Source of the DNA: Breoghania sp. L-A4
GTDB lineage: Bacteria > Pseudomonadota > Alphaproteobacteria > Rhizobiales > Stappiaceae
DNA: 64,000 nt
NCBI RefSeq assembly: GCF_003432385.1
Contig: NZ_CP031841.1
Span: 4,135,549-4,199,548, forward strand
Reading direction: 5' to 3'
The notes under the pieces were generated by a model that searched no databases, was not told the DNA's origin, and saw only the letters and a list, made by a program, of their open reading frames with translations. Within the stretch, counting starts at the first letter, position 1. Each line of letters begins with the position of its first letter. The position numbers were made by a program, and so were the translations under genes. This document shows, piece by piece, positions 53,076-61,952 of this stretch.

Positions 53076-54011
53076 TCAGCGCCGGCCGCCGATCTGCAGG
53101 ATCACCGTCACGATGGCGGTGAGCAGGACGCCGCCGATGACATATGGCCCCGGCCACGGTCCGCCGAGGATCAGTTCCTCCACGACGACGAAACCGGGCA
53201 CCAGATAGGTGTAGCCCATGAGCGGGCCGGACGGCAGCCGCAGCCCGGCGTATTTGCTGAGATAGAAGGTGATGGCGGTGGGAAAGACCGCCAGATAGGC
53301 GATGCCGAGATAGATGTGCGAGGGCAGGCCCGTCCAGTCGACGCCGCCGAGCCTGGGCAGCGACGCCAGCGCCAGAATGAGCGTGCTGGCCGCCAGGCAC
53401 CAGAAGGTGAAGGAGACCAGCGGCTCGCGTCCGTGCGCCTTGCGCACGAAGGGTATGTAGGTGCCATAGGCGACGCAGCCGACGATGAACACCAGTTCGC
53501 CATGGCCCAGCCGGAAGGCGGAGAGTTGCGCCAGGTCCTCGCCGAACAGCACCACCAGCGCGCCGGCGGCCCCAAGCCCCAGGCAGACGCGTTGCAGCCG
53601 CGAGATCCGCTGCCCCAGCAGGAAATAGGCGACCACCGCCGCGACCACGGGCACCAGCGTGAACAGCGCGCTCGTGTTGACCGCGCTCGTCCAGCGCAGC
53701 GCCTCGAACATGGAGATGAAATAGAGCGCCAGCAGCGAGCCGATCCACAGATAGCCGCCCGCCTGCCGCAGACCCGGCCGGTACCAGCCGCCGCGCGCCG
53801 TGACCAGCCCGCCGAACAGCGCCGTCGCCAGCACGAAGCGCAGCAAGGTGAGGACGACCGGATCGAGCTCGGAGGCGATCGCCGCGCCGAGCGGAAACGA
53901 CGTGCTGATGATCAACGCGAACAGCAGCATCGCCGCATGCGCCAAGCCGATTTCGGCCCCGGCGGGATGCGCCGGGGCCGAGTCATTCGCAACGGGTACG
54001 GCGTCGCTCAC
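53076..54011 (-). CDS. DMT/EamA family transporter of the pyrimidine locus
   Basis: 311 residues from GTG 54011, which overlaps the stop of the dehydrogenase subunit (GTGA); the long frame upstream of it is antisense shadow. Two EamA repeats of five membrane segments each are visible ([15 protein letters not shown] and [29 protein letters not shown] in the first, then the second half from about 150). Such proteins export metabolites. As part of the dehydrogenase operon it may export a pyrimidine pathway product such as beta-alanine or an amino acid, which is inference. Confidence 0.85.
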   Translation of the reverse strand: MSDAVPVANDSAPAHPAGAEIGLAHAAMLLFALIISTSFPLGAAIASELDPVVLTLLRFVLATALFGGLVTARGGWYRPGLRQAGGYLWIGSLLALYFISMFEALRWTSAVNTSALFTLVPVVAAVVAYFLLGQRISRLQRVCLGLGAAGALVVLFGEDLAQLSAFRLGHGELVFIVGCVAYGTYIPFVRKAHGREPLVSFTFWCLAASTLILALASLPRLGGVDWTGLPSHIYLGIAYLAVFPTAITFYLSKYAGLRLPSGPLMGYTYLVPGFVVVEELILGGPWPGPYVIGGVLLTAIVTVILQIGGRR

Positions 54012-55315
54012 TCCGCCGCGACCCGGCTGGGGTTGTTGGGGTGCGTCGTCCAGTTGGCGTAGGTGCCGAGCACCGGCGCACCGGTGCGCGGGTCGATCTC
54101 GCCGGGCGCCATCGCCTCCATGGTGATGCAGTTCTCCACCGGACACACGCTGACGCAGAGATTGCAGCCGACACATTCCGCATCGATCACCTCAAAGCCC
54201 CGCACCCCGTTGATCGACGAGGTGATCGCCTGATGCGATGTGTCCTCGCAGGCGATGTGGCAGCGGCCGCACTTGATGCACAGCTCCTGGTCGATCTTCG
54301 CCTTGGCGATGTAGTTGAGATTGAGATAGCGCCAATCGGTGACATTGGGCACCGCGCGGCCGACGATCTCCTCGACGCTCGCATAGCCCTTCTCGTCCAT
54401 CCAGTCCGACAGGCCTTCCTTCATCTCCTCGACGATCTTGAAGCCGTAGGTCATCGCCGCCGTGCACACCTGCACGTTGCCGCAGCCCAACGCGATGAAT
54501 TCCGCGGCGTCCCGCCAGGTCGTGATGCCGCCGATGCCGGAGATCGGAAGCTTCGGCATCTCCGCGTCGCGGGCGATCTCCGCCACCATGTTCAGCGCGA
54601 TGGGCTTGACCGCCGGACCGCAGAAGCCGCCATGCGAGCCCTTGCCGTCGATCGTCGGAGTGGGCGCCATCAGATCGAGATCGACGCTGACGATCGAGTT
54701 GATGGTGTTGATCAGCGAGACCGCGTCGGCGCCGCCCTGGAAGGCGGCACGCGCCGGATGACGGATGTCCGTGATGTTGGGCGTCAGCTTGACAATCACC
54801 GGCATGCGCGTGTGCTTCTTGCACCAGCGCGTGACCATCTCGATGTATTCCGGTACCTGGCCGACGGCCGAGCCCATGCCGCGCTCGCTCATGCCGTGCG
54901 GACAGCCGAAGTTGAGTTCGACGCCATCGGCCTCGGTCTCCTCGACAAGCTTGAGGATATCGGCCCAGTTCTGCTCCTCGCACGGCACCATCAGCGAGAC
55001 CACCAGCGCGCGGTCGGGCCAGTCCTTCTTGACTCGCTTGATTTCCTGCAGGTTGAGCTGCAGCGGCCGGTCGGTGATCAGCTCTATGTTGTTGAAGCCG
55101 GTCAGTTGCCGGTCCTTGCCGTGGGTCGCGCCATAGCGCGGGCCGTTGACGTTGACGACGGGATCGCCGTCACCGAGCGTCTTCCAGACCACGCCGCCCC
55201 AGCCCGCCTGGAAGGCACGCACGACGTTGTATTCCTTGTCGGTCGGCGGCGCGGAGGCCAGCCAGAAGGGGTTCGGCGAGGTGATGCCGGCGAAAGTGGT
55301 TCTCAGATCAGCCAT
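54008..55315 (-). CDS. preA: NAD-dependent dihydropyrimidine dehydrogenase, catalytic subunit
   Basis: 435 residues. The FMN-binding TIM barrel (about 1-310) has the conserved active-site loop with a catalytic cysteine in LNFGCPHGMSERGMG and SGIGGITTWRDAAEFI. The C-terminal ferredoxin domain carries two four-cysteine clusters, CIKCGRCHIAC and CVGCNLCVSVCPVENC. It reduces uracil or thymine to the 5,6-dihydro form with electrons delivered by the partner at 55328. Operon order on this strand is electron-transfer subunit, catalytic subunit, DMT transporter. Confidence 0.94.
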   Translation of the reverse strand: MADLRTTFAGITSPNPFWLASAPPTDKEYNVVRAFQAGWGGVVWKTLGDGDPVVNVNGPRYGATHGKDRQLTGFNNIELITDRPLQLNLQEIKRVKKDWPDRALVVSLMVPCEEQNWADILKLVEETEADGVELNFGCPHGMSERGMGSAVGQVPEYIEMVTRWCKKHTRMPVIVKLTPNITDIRHPARAAFQGGADAVSLINTINSIVSVDLDLMAPTPTIDGKGSHGGFCGPAVKPIALNMVAEIARDAEMPKLPISGIGGITTWRDAAEFIALGCGNVQVCTAAMTYGFKIVEEMKEGLSDWMDEKGYASVEEIVGRAVPNVTDWRYLNLNYIAKAKIDQELCIKCGRCHIACEDTSHQAITSSINGVRGFEVIDAECVGCNLCVSVCPVENCITMEAMAPGEIDPRTGAPVLGTYANWTTHPNNPSRVAAE

Positions 55316-55327
55316 GGGTGCCTCCCT

Positions 55328-56686
55328 TCAAAGACCGAAGGATGCGTGGATCGCATCCGCTGCGCGCTTGCCGTCGGCGACGGCCGCGACCGTGAGGTCC
55401 TCGCCGCCCGCGACACAGTCGCCGCCCGCGTAGACATCGGCGAGTGACGTGCGGCCGTCGGCGTCGACCTTGATGCGGCTGCCGTCGAGCTCCAGCGCGT
55501 CCGCGCCGCCGCTCACCGCATCCGCGATGAACGTCTGGCCGATGGCCTTGAACACCTGATCCGCGGAAATCCGCGTGGCCTCGCCGGTGCCGATCAACCG
55601 GCCCGCGTCATCGAGGATTGTACGCTCCAGCACGACGCCGGTCACATGGCCCGCCTCGCCCTCGATCGCCACCGGCTTCATCCAGTGCCGGATGGTGACG
55701 CCGGAGGTCATGGCGAGTTCCTGTTCGTAAGGACTGGCGTTCATCTGCTCCGCGCCGCGCCGGTAGGCAATCGTCACCTCCTCGGCGCCCAGAAGCTTTG
55801 TCTGCACCGCGATGTCGATGGCCGTCATGCCGCCGCCAATGACGACGATGCGCCGCCCCACCGGCAGCGTCGAGAGATCCTTCGCCTGACGCAACTCAGC
55901 GATATAATCGACCGCGTCGAGCACGCCGTCGAGATCCTCGCCCTCGGCGCGCAGCGCGTTGACGCCGCCCAGCCCCATGCCGAGAAACACCGCGTCATAT
56001 TCGGACCGCAGCCCCGCGAGCGTAATGTCGCGGCCCAGCGCCTTGCCGGTCTCGACCGAAATCCCGCCGACGGCGAGCACGAAGTCCACCTCGGCCTGAG
56101 CGAAGCCGTCGACCGTCTTGTAGGCGGCGATGCCGTATTCGTTGAGGCCTCCGAGTTTCTCGCGCGCCTCGAAAATCGTCACATCATGGCCCAGTTCAGC
56201 CAGCCGGTGCGCGCAGGCCAGCCCCGCCGGGCCGCCGCCGACGACCGCCACGCGCTTGCCCGTGGGCGCGGCGCGGGTGTGGAAATCGACCGTGTCGATC
56301 TCCATCAGGTGATCGGTCGCATAGCGCTGCAGCTGGCCGATCTTCACCGGCTTGCCCTCACCCTCCATGCGCACGCAGGCCTGCTCGCACAGGGTTTCGG
56401 TCGGACAGACGCGGGCGCACATGCCGCCCAGAATGTTCTGCTCGAAAATGGTCTTGGCCGAACCGACCGGGTTTCCGGTGGAAATCTGGCGGATGAACAT
56501 CGGGATGTCGATCGACGTCGGGCACGCGATGGTGCACGGCGCGTCAAAACAGAAATAGCAGCGGTCGGCCTCGACGATGGCCTCATGCGCGTGCAGCGGC
56601 GGATGCAGGTCCTGGAAATTCCTCAAATAGGAGTCCGCGGACAGACGGCCGGGCGCAATGTCCGGACCGGCCTTGGCTTCGGTCAT
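55328..56686 (-). CDS. preT: NAD-dependent dihydropyrimidine dehydrogenase, electron-transfer subunit
   Basis: 452 residues from ATG 56686 behind GGAGGTTTCC. The N-terminal Fe-S region shows CYFCFDAPCTIACP and CARVCPTETLCEQAC. FAD binding: VVGGGPAGLACAHRLAELGHDVTIFEA. NAD(P) binding: VVIGGGMTAIDIAVQTKLLGA. It takes electrons from NADH and passes them through Fe-S clusters to the FMN of the catalytic subunit. It is the first gene of the operon and has a RutR-type palindrome about 84 bases upstream. Confidence 0.93.
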   Translation of the reverse strand: MTEAKAGPDIAPGRLSADSYLRNFQDLHPPLHAHEAIVEADRCYFCFDAPCTIACPTSIDIPMFIRQISTGNPVGSAKTIFEQNILGGMCARVCPTETLCEQACVRMEGEGKPVKIGQLQRYATDHLMEIDTVDFHTRAAPTGKRVAVVGGGPAGLACAHRLAELGHDVTIFEAREKLGGLNEYGIAAYKTVDGFAQAEVDFVLAVGGISVETGKALGRDITLAGLRSEYDAVFLGMGLGGVNALRAEGEDLDGVLDAVDYIAELRQAKDLSTLPVGRRIVVIGGGMTAIDIAVQTKLLGAEEVTIAYRRGAEQMNASPYEQELAMTSGVTIRHWMKPVAIEGEAGHVTGVVLERTILDDAGRLIGTGEATRISADQVFKAIGQTFIADAVSGGADALELDGSRIKVDADGRTSLADVYAGGDCVAGGEDLTVAAVADGKRAADAIHASFGL

Positions 56687-56769
56687 GGAAACCTCCGAAA
56701 GGTGTTGGCGATCATTCTCCGGCGCTCCTCTCGTTGCGCGGAGGAGCTGCATCGTCAGTTTCGGTATTT

Positions 56770-56787
56770 TTTGACCAAATAGTCAAA
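56770..56787. promoter_or_regulatory. RutR-type operator before the dihydropyrimidine dehydrogenase operon
   Basis: TTTGACCAAATAGTCAAA: arms TTTGAC and GTCAAA, close to TTGACCA-NN-TGGTCAA with one changed base in the right arm. It shares GACCAAAT with the box at 47848. Location about 84 bases before preT suits a repressor site. Confidence 0.72.
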
Positions 56788-56886
56788 TATTAATTGCGCG
56801 CCCGGCCGCGCGAATTTTGCGCGCGCGGCGCCGATTGTGCCGCAAAAGACGGCACAGGTAAAAATTAATCAGAAAGATCAGCCAAA

Positions 56887-57321
56887 TCAGCGGCGGCCGC
56901 AGATCAGCGCGGCCACGGCGCTGGCGAGCGTCGCGAAGGCATAGAACCAGATGCCGGGCTGGGTCACGGCGGTGGCGAAGCCGCTGGTCTTGGCCGCGAA
57001 AATCACCAGCGCCACCAGCATCACGTCCATCATCGACCACTTGCCGACAGCGCCCAGCAGCGTCAGCGAGCGGCCGCGTCCGCCACCGAAGGCCACCACA
57101 TGCAACAGCAGCAGCTTGACGGCCGGCAACGCAATGGAAAAGCAGCCCACCAGCACACCGAGCGCCGCGTCCTCGCCGCGCGTCAGCTCCAGCACGATCT
57201 CGATGAGCGACGGGGTTTCCTCGAAAAAATACAGCTTCTCGAAGCGCACCAGCGGCAGCGTGAGCCCCAGCGCGAAGGAGAAGGAGGCGAGCGGCAGCAA
57301 GAGGGAGAGAAACAGGCGCAT
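56887..57321 (-). CDS. PqiA-like (paraquat-inducible protein A) membrane protein
   Basis: 144 residues from ATG 57321 behind AAGGTCGCCC. Four membrane segments (about 3-25, 55-75, 95-115 and 120-140). The stretch FEKLYFFEETPSLIEIV and KWSMMDVMLVAL is typical of one PqiA half; full PqiA proteins have two such halves, so this is a single-half form. In other bacteria PqiA helps the PqiB lipid-transport bridge. No PqiB partner is nearby. Confidence 0.75.
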   Translation of the reverse strand: MRLFLSLLLPLASFSFALGLTLPLVRFEKLYFFEETPSLIEIVLELTRGEDAALGVLVGCFSIALPAVKLLLLHVVAFGGGRGRSLTLLGAVGKWSMMDVMLVALVIFAAKTSGFATAVTQPGIWFYAFATLASAVAALICGRR

Positions 57322-57405
57322 GGGCGACCTTGGCTGTGTGCGGGAGGCCGCGCGCGACGGCCCCGCCGTTGTCCCACAGCGCCCGCGCCACGGCAAGCCG
57401 CCGGC

Positions 57406-59223
57406 CTACCCGCGCCGTGTACGCCTGCCGGCTACAGTCCGCGCCGGCCCGCCGGGCGCGGCGTCGTCTCTGCCGGGCTTGCCGGATGAAACGACGGCGC
57501 CGGCCAGGCGATAGCATCCGCCATCGGAATACTTGGCCTCATACATCGCCTTGTCCGCGGCAAGCAGAAGCGCGCCCGGCGTGCGTCCGTCCTCGGGCGC
57601 AATGGCGATTCCGATGCTGGCGGAGATTTCCACCCGAGCCTGCTCCAGATCATAGGGCTGGGCCAGCCGCCCGGCGAGGCTTTCCGCGATGCCAATCACA
57701 TCCTCAGGCGCGGCGATGCCGGGAAGGATCACAGCGAACTCGTCGCCGCCCAGCCGCGCCACGAGATCATTCTCGCGCATGTGACCGCGAAACCGATTGG
57801 CCACCGCGCGCAACAGCGCGTCGCCCGCATCATGCCCGTAGGTGTCGTTGATCGCCTTGAAACCGTCCAGGTCCACATACAACAGCGCGCAGCGGCTCCC
57901 GGCTTCCGCCGAGCGATCCAGATGGTCAGCGAATTCGGAACCGAACAGGGCCCGGTTTGGCAGATCGGTCAGGGGGTCAAAGTGCGCCTTGTGCCAGATC
58001 GCCTTTTCCGCCTCGAGGCGGGCGGTGATGTCGCGCGCGGAAATAAGATACTGACGCTCGTCTTCCTTGCCGAAAAATCCCAGGCGGACTTCCACGGGAA
58101 CCATTTCGTTCGATACGGTGCGCAACGCGCTCACAAACTCGTCCTCGGCGCCAGAGGCCACCGGATTGTCTCCCGGATACTCGACGACAATCGTCTCGAC
58201 CGGCCGGCCGATCAGCGACTCGCGGGCAAAGCCCAGACGCTCGCAGAGCTGGTGGTTACAGTCGACGATCGTGCGGGTGGCGTCATACACCAGAAGGGAA
58301 TCGCGCGCGTTGTCGAACAGCGAGCGCAGCTGCGCCCGCTCCATCTGCGTCTCGTGATGCAGAATATCCAGGGAACGACCCACCGCCTGGGTGCGCCGGA
58401 TCACGCGCAAGCTGAACGCGAACAGCAACAACGTGCTGACCAGCATGAAGGGCACCGCGACGAGCACGAACATCACGCCGATCGGCCGGCTGTTCCAGGC
58501 GATCTGCACAGGAACCGTGCCGTCGTTCATGCGCAGGCGAAGGGCATTGTTGAACCCGTCCGCGCCTGCGGGTGTCACCGCCGCGTCCTTCAGGGAATAG
58601 CGCTCTGCCATCCTGCCGAGCATCGCGCCGTCAACCGCCATCGCCAAGACGAGCCACGACATCACCGCGGGCAAGGTCCGAGTCTCAAATTGCTCCGAGG
58701 TGTAGACAGGCGACAGCGCCACCAGATGCGGCAGTCCGCCCAGCATCACCCAGCCCACCGCACCGCCGGCGTTCTGCTGTCCCTCCATGCGCTCATTGCG
58801 CCGCGCGATCAGCTTCGCGATCTCCACCTTGAAGAGCTCGCGAAAATCGTCGGCGTGATGATCTTCCTTTTCAACCGGGGCCATGCGGGTCCCCGCCGCG
58901 TCGATCACCACGGCGAGATCCAGCTTGTGAACGGTGAGCAGATAGCCGGTCAGCTCCCGTTCCAACGTCTCCACATCGCGACTCGCGATCATGTCGACGG
59001 CTTCGTCCCAGAAACCGAAATCAATCACGATGCCCCTGAGCTTGTCGGACGCGTCGGAGAGATGCGCGCTGACGAGCGCCCGATCATGCTCCTTGGTTAG
59101 CCGATACTGCTGGACCAGCGAAAACGCCGCCGCGCCGGAGATCGCGCAAAATGCGATGGCGAAGATCGCCACCTGCGTCAGCACGATCCCCTTGAGAATT
59201 TCAACCACGCCCTTTTGGATCAT
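57406..59223 (-). CDS. CHASE4-PAS-GGDEF diguanylate cyclase
   Basis: 605 residues. Membrane segments at about 12-35 and 245-268 enclose a periplasmic CHASE4-type sensor (GIVIDFGFWDEAVDMI). A PAS domain follows (about 312-410), then GGDEF from about 435 to 575 with the active-site LGGDEFAVIL. The RxxD inhibitory site (REND) lies five residues before it, so product feedback by c-di-GMP is expected. No EAL domain is attached. It likely makes c-di-GMP in response to a periplasmic signal, relevant to the nearby flagellar genes. Confidence 0.93.
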   Translation of the reverse strand: MIQKGVVEILKGIVLTQVAIFAIAFCAISGAAAFSLVQQYRLTKEHDRALVSAHLSDASDKLRGIVIDFGFWDEAVDMIASRDVETLERELTGYLLTVHKLDLAVVIDAAGTRMAPVEKEDHHADDFRELFKVEIAKLIARRNERMEGQQNAGGAVGWVMLGGLPHLVALSPVYTSEQFETRTLPAVMSWLVLAMAVDGAMLGRMAERYSLKDAAVTPAGADGFNNALRLRMNDGTVPVQIAWNSRPIGVMFVLVAVPFMLVSTLLLFAFSLRVIRRTQAVGRSLDILHHETQMERAQLRSLFDNARDSLLVYDATRTIVDCNHQLCERLGFARESLIGRPVETIVVEYPGDNPVASGAEDEFVSALRTVSNEMVPVEVRLGFFGKEDERQYLISARDITARLEAEKAIWHKAHFDPLTDLPNRALFGSEFADHLDRSAEAGSRCALLYVDLDGFKAINDTYGHDAGDALLRAVANRFRGHMRENDLVARLGGDEFAVILPGIAAPEDVIGIAESLAGRLAQPYDLEQARVEISASIGIAIAPEDGRTPGALLLAADKAMYEAKYSDGGCYRLAGAVVSSGKPGRDDAAPGGPARTVAGRRTRRG

Positions 59224-59544
59224 TCACGAAGTCCCGGATTTTTCGCATCCCTGGATTCCAGAACACTACAAATATATGAAACAACGTCTAATATCTGAAA
59301 AACACATAGAATCCGAAAATTTATCCTTGGTATTTAAAACAATCACCGCCCATACAGCGGATATATACTTACACGGACAGGCAACCTACCTGCCTTCTCA
59401 CAGTCGATCCCCGGCTCGAGGTCATGGCCTTATGGCCGGCCGCTTCCGGCCCGCAGAAACGCCTCACAGCATCGCGATTGCCAATCAGTCAGACGCGTGG
59501 AACAGTCGCCTTCCCTGTCCCCACACCCGAGGCAATTCCCGACG
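59224..59544. other. Intergenic region between the cyclase and the aminotransferase
   Basis: 320 bases; AT-rich from 59255 to 59375, probably holding the divergent promoters. No coding frame is supported here. I see no palindrome or box that I can name. Confidence 0.5.
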
Positions 59545-60501
59545 ATGACGACCGGCACGCACGACTATTTCGACGACCCGCGCAACGCGGATATCCTGAT
59601 TTCCGTCAATGGCGAGCTGGTGCCCCGGCAGCAGGCGGTGGTGTCGGTGTTCGACTCCGGTTTCATTCTCGGAGACGGCGTCTGGGAGGGCCTGCGCGTG
59701 GTCGACGGCGGCATCGCCTTCCTCGACGCGCATCTCGACCGGCTCTTTGACGGCGCGAAATATCTCGACATGGACATCGGGCTGGACAGGACGGAACTCA
59801 CGGCCCGGATCTTCGAGTGCCTGGCCGCGAACGGCATGGTCGAGGGCGCGCACATTCGCCTGATGGTCACCCGGGGCGTCAAGAAGACCCCGTATCAGGA
59901 TCCCCGCGTCACCATCGGCGGACCGACCATCGTCATCATCCCGGAGTACAAGACCGCCAATCCGCAGGTCATCGAAAACGGCATCACGCTGTTCACCGTG
60001 CACGTGCGCCGCACAGCGCCCGACATGCAGGACCAGAAGCTCAACAGCCACTCCAAGATCAACTGCATCCAGGCCTGCATCCAGGCGACCAAGGCCGGCG
60101 CCGACGAGGCCCTGATGCTGGATCCGCAGGGCTGCGTAGCCACCTGCAACTCGACGCATTTCTTCATCATTCGCAACGGCGAGGTCTGGACCTCGGACGG
60201 CACCTATTGCCTGGGCGGCATCACCCGCTCCAACGTCATCGCGCTCTGCCGCGCCAACGGCATTCCGGTGCACGAGAAACGCTTCTCGCTGTTTGATGTC
60301 TATGGCGCCGACGAGGCCTTCGTCACCGGCACCTTCGCGGGGCTCACCCCGGTGCGCTCCGTCGACGGCCGCGAAATCGGGGCGCCCGCGCCCGGCGGCG
60401 GGCACAGCGGCCCGCTCACGGCGAAACTGAGTGCGCTCTACAAGGACTTCGCGAAATCCACGGTCACACGTCCCCAGGGCAAGGACGGGCGCGCGCAATG
60501 A
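59545..60501 (+). CDS. Class IV aminotransferase (D-amino acid / branched-chain type)
   Basis: 318 residues from ATG 59545. The fold-type IV PLP signature includes the Schiff-base lysine in NSHSKINCIQACIQA and FDSGFILGDGVWEGLRV near the N-terminus, and the later TCNSTHFFIIRNGEVWT. It transfers an amino group between an amino acid and a 2-oxo acid. Its stop overlaps the start of a P-loop sulfotransferase-like protein by four bases. The pair is a coupled unit of unknown overall function; substrate stereochemistry cannot be read from the sequence. Confidence 0.85.
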   Translation: MTTGTHDYFDDPRNADILISVNGELVPRQQAVVSVFDSGFILGDGVWEGLRVVDGGIAFLDAHLDRLFDGAKYLDMDIGLDRTELTARIFECLAANGMVEGAHIRLMVTRGVKKTPYQDPRVTIGGPTIVIIPEYKTANPQVIENGITLFTVHVRRTAPDMQDQKLNSHSKINCIQACIQATKAGADEALMLDPQGCVATCNSTHFFIIRNGEVWTSDGTYCLGGITRSNVIALCRANGIPVHEKRFSLFDVYGADEAFVTGTFAGLTPVRSVDGREIGAPAPGGGHSGPLTAKLSALYKDFAKSTVTRPQGKDGRAQ

Positions 60502-61232
60502 CGATCCGCATCGCCATGTGGTCGGGTCCGCGCAACATCTCCACCGCGATGATGCGCGCATTCGAGAACCGCGCGGACACCGCCGTGTGGGACGAGCCCT
60601 TCTACGCCGCCTATCTCAGGCAGACCCGCATCGAGCATCCGATGGGCGACGCCATTCTCGCCCACCACGAGACCGACTGGCGCAAGGTCGCGGAGCAGGC
60701 CATCGGTCCCGCGCCCGGCGGCGCGCCGGTGTTCTACCAGAAGCACATGACGCAGCACATGGTCGGCGCTTTCGGCCGCGACTGGATGGACCACGCGGAG
60801 GTCCGGCATGCGTTTCTGATCCGCGATCCGGAGAGCGTGCTGGCCTCCTACACGGTCAAGCGCGGCGCGGTCACGCTCGACGACATCGGCTTCACGCAGC
60901 AGGCGGAGATTTTCGATCGCGTCGCGGAGCGTTTGGGTGAAGCGCCGCCTGTGGTGGCGTCAAATGACGTGCTGGCGGATCCGCGAGGGGTGCTTACGCG
61001 GCTGTGCGCGGCGCTCGGCGTTGCCTTCGATCCCGCCATGCTGTCGTGGCCTGCGGGCCGCAGGGACAGCGACGGCGTCTGGGCGCCGCACTGGTATCAC
61101 GCGGTGGAGGCCTCGACGGGGTTCGCGCCGCCGCGCGACCCGGTCGCGTTCGAGACTCTCGACGATGCCCTGAAACCCATCGCCGAGGCCGCGCGCCCGC
61201 ACTACGAAAGGCTGGCGAAACATCGCCTCTGA
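60498..61232 (+). CDS. Sulfotransferase-like P-loop protein paired with the aminotransferase
   Basis: 244 residues. The N-terminal MWSGPRNISTAMMRAF matches the PAPS 5'-phosphosulfate-binding loop of cytosolic-type sulfotransferases, and LIRDPESVLASY matches the 3'-phosphate motif. The rest is short for the family but complete. Some databases give such proteins a misleading aminotransferase-like name because of this gene pairing. It could sulfate a product of the aminotransferase or of another pathway; no evidence fixes the acceptor. Confidence 0.7.
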   Translation: MTIRIAMWSGPRNISTAMMRAFENRADTAVWDEPFYAAYLRQTRIEHPMGDAILAHHETDWRKVAEQAIGPAPGGAPVFYQKHMTQHMVGAFGRDWMDHAEVRHAFLIRDPESVLASYTVKRGAVTLDDIGFTQQAEIFDRVAERLGEAPPVVASNDVLADPRGVLTRLCAALGVAFDPAMLSWPAGRRDSDGVWAPHWYHAVEASTGFAPPRDPVAFETLDDALKPIAEAARPHYERLAKHRL

Positions 61233-61512
61233 TCGGGATCGGTATGTCGCGCCGTCACGGCCTCGATGCGCGCACCGCGAGGCGGCGTCCGGCCAGGGCC
61301 CGTTGCCGGGGAAAGCGAAGAACTCCATCTGCGTGCGGGTGGACGCGCAGCAGAGGGAAAAAGCACAGCGGGATGCGGGAACGCGAATTGGCGATACGAT
61401 ACAACAGACGGGGTGAGGATCGTGTGAACCATCGGGTGCGGACCGCCGGACGGCCCACAGCAGCGTCAGGGATGCGAAAGGAACTCATCGCCGGCAGGCA
61501 TGCGCGCCCGCC

Positions 61513-61923
61513 TCAACGGTACGCGTGATTGCGGCCGGCGATCTCGTCCAGTTCTTCCTGTTCGGCCAGATCCGCGGCTTCGCGCTCGCGTTCCTGATCA
61601 CGCTCCTCGAGCAGCTCGATCTTCTTGAGCTCCTCGACCGCTTCCGCCAGTTCGTCCTGGGCACGCTCCTGCTGGCCGTGCAACTCCTCGGCCGAAGCCT
61701 TGAGGTTGTCGCGCCGCTGCATCGCCGCCTTGGCGAACGTTGGATAGGCGAAATGGCTCACGTCGTCGATGCCGACGCGCTCCTGCTCGGATGCGATCTG
61801 AGCATCGAGCTCGCCCGCCATGCGGTCGAATTCGGCGATCATCGTCTCGATCTGCGCCAACTGGCGTCGTTTGTCGTCGACCTGAAACCGTTTCAGGCGA
61901 ATTAGGCTCTCACGGGACTTCAT
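61513..61923 (-). CDS. fliJ: Flagellar export chaperone FliJ
   Basis: 136 residues, almost entirely coiled coil: two long helices rich in Glu, Lys, Arg and Leu (LIRLKRFQVDDKRRQLAQIETMIAEFDRMAGELDAQI and the second from about 68). This is the shape of FliJ, which binds the FliI hexamer and FlhA and couples ATP hydrolysis to export. It lies 29 bases downstream of fliI on the same strand. Confidence 0.85.
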   Translation of the reverse strand: MKSRESLIRLKRFQVDDKRRQLAQIETMIAEFDRMAGELDAQIASEQERVGIDDVSHFAYPTFAKAAMQRRDNLKASAEELHGQQERAQDELAEAVEELKKIELLEERDQEREREAADLAEQEELDEIAGRNHAYR

Positions 61924-61952
61924 TACGCAGTACTCCCCTGACCTGAGACACG

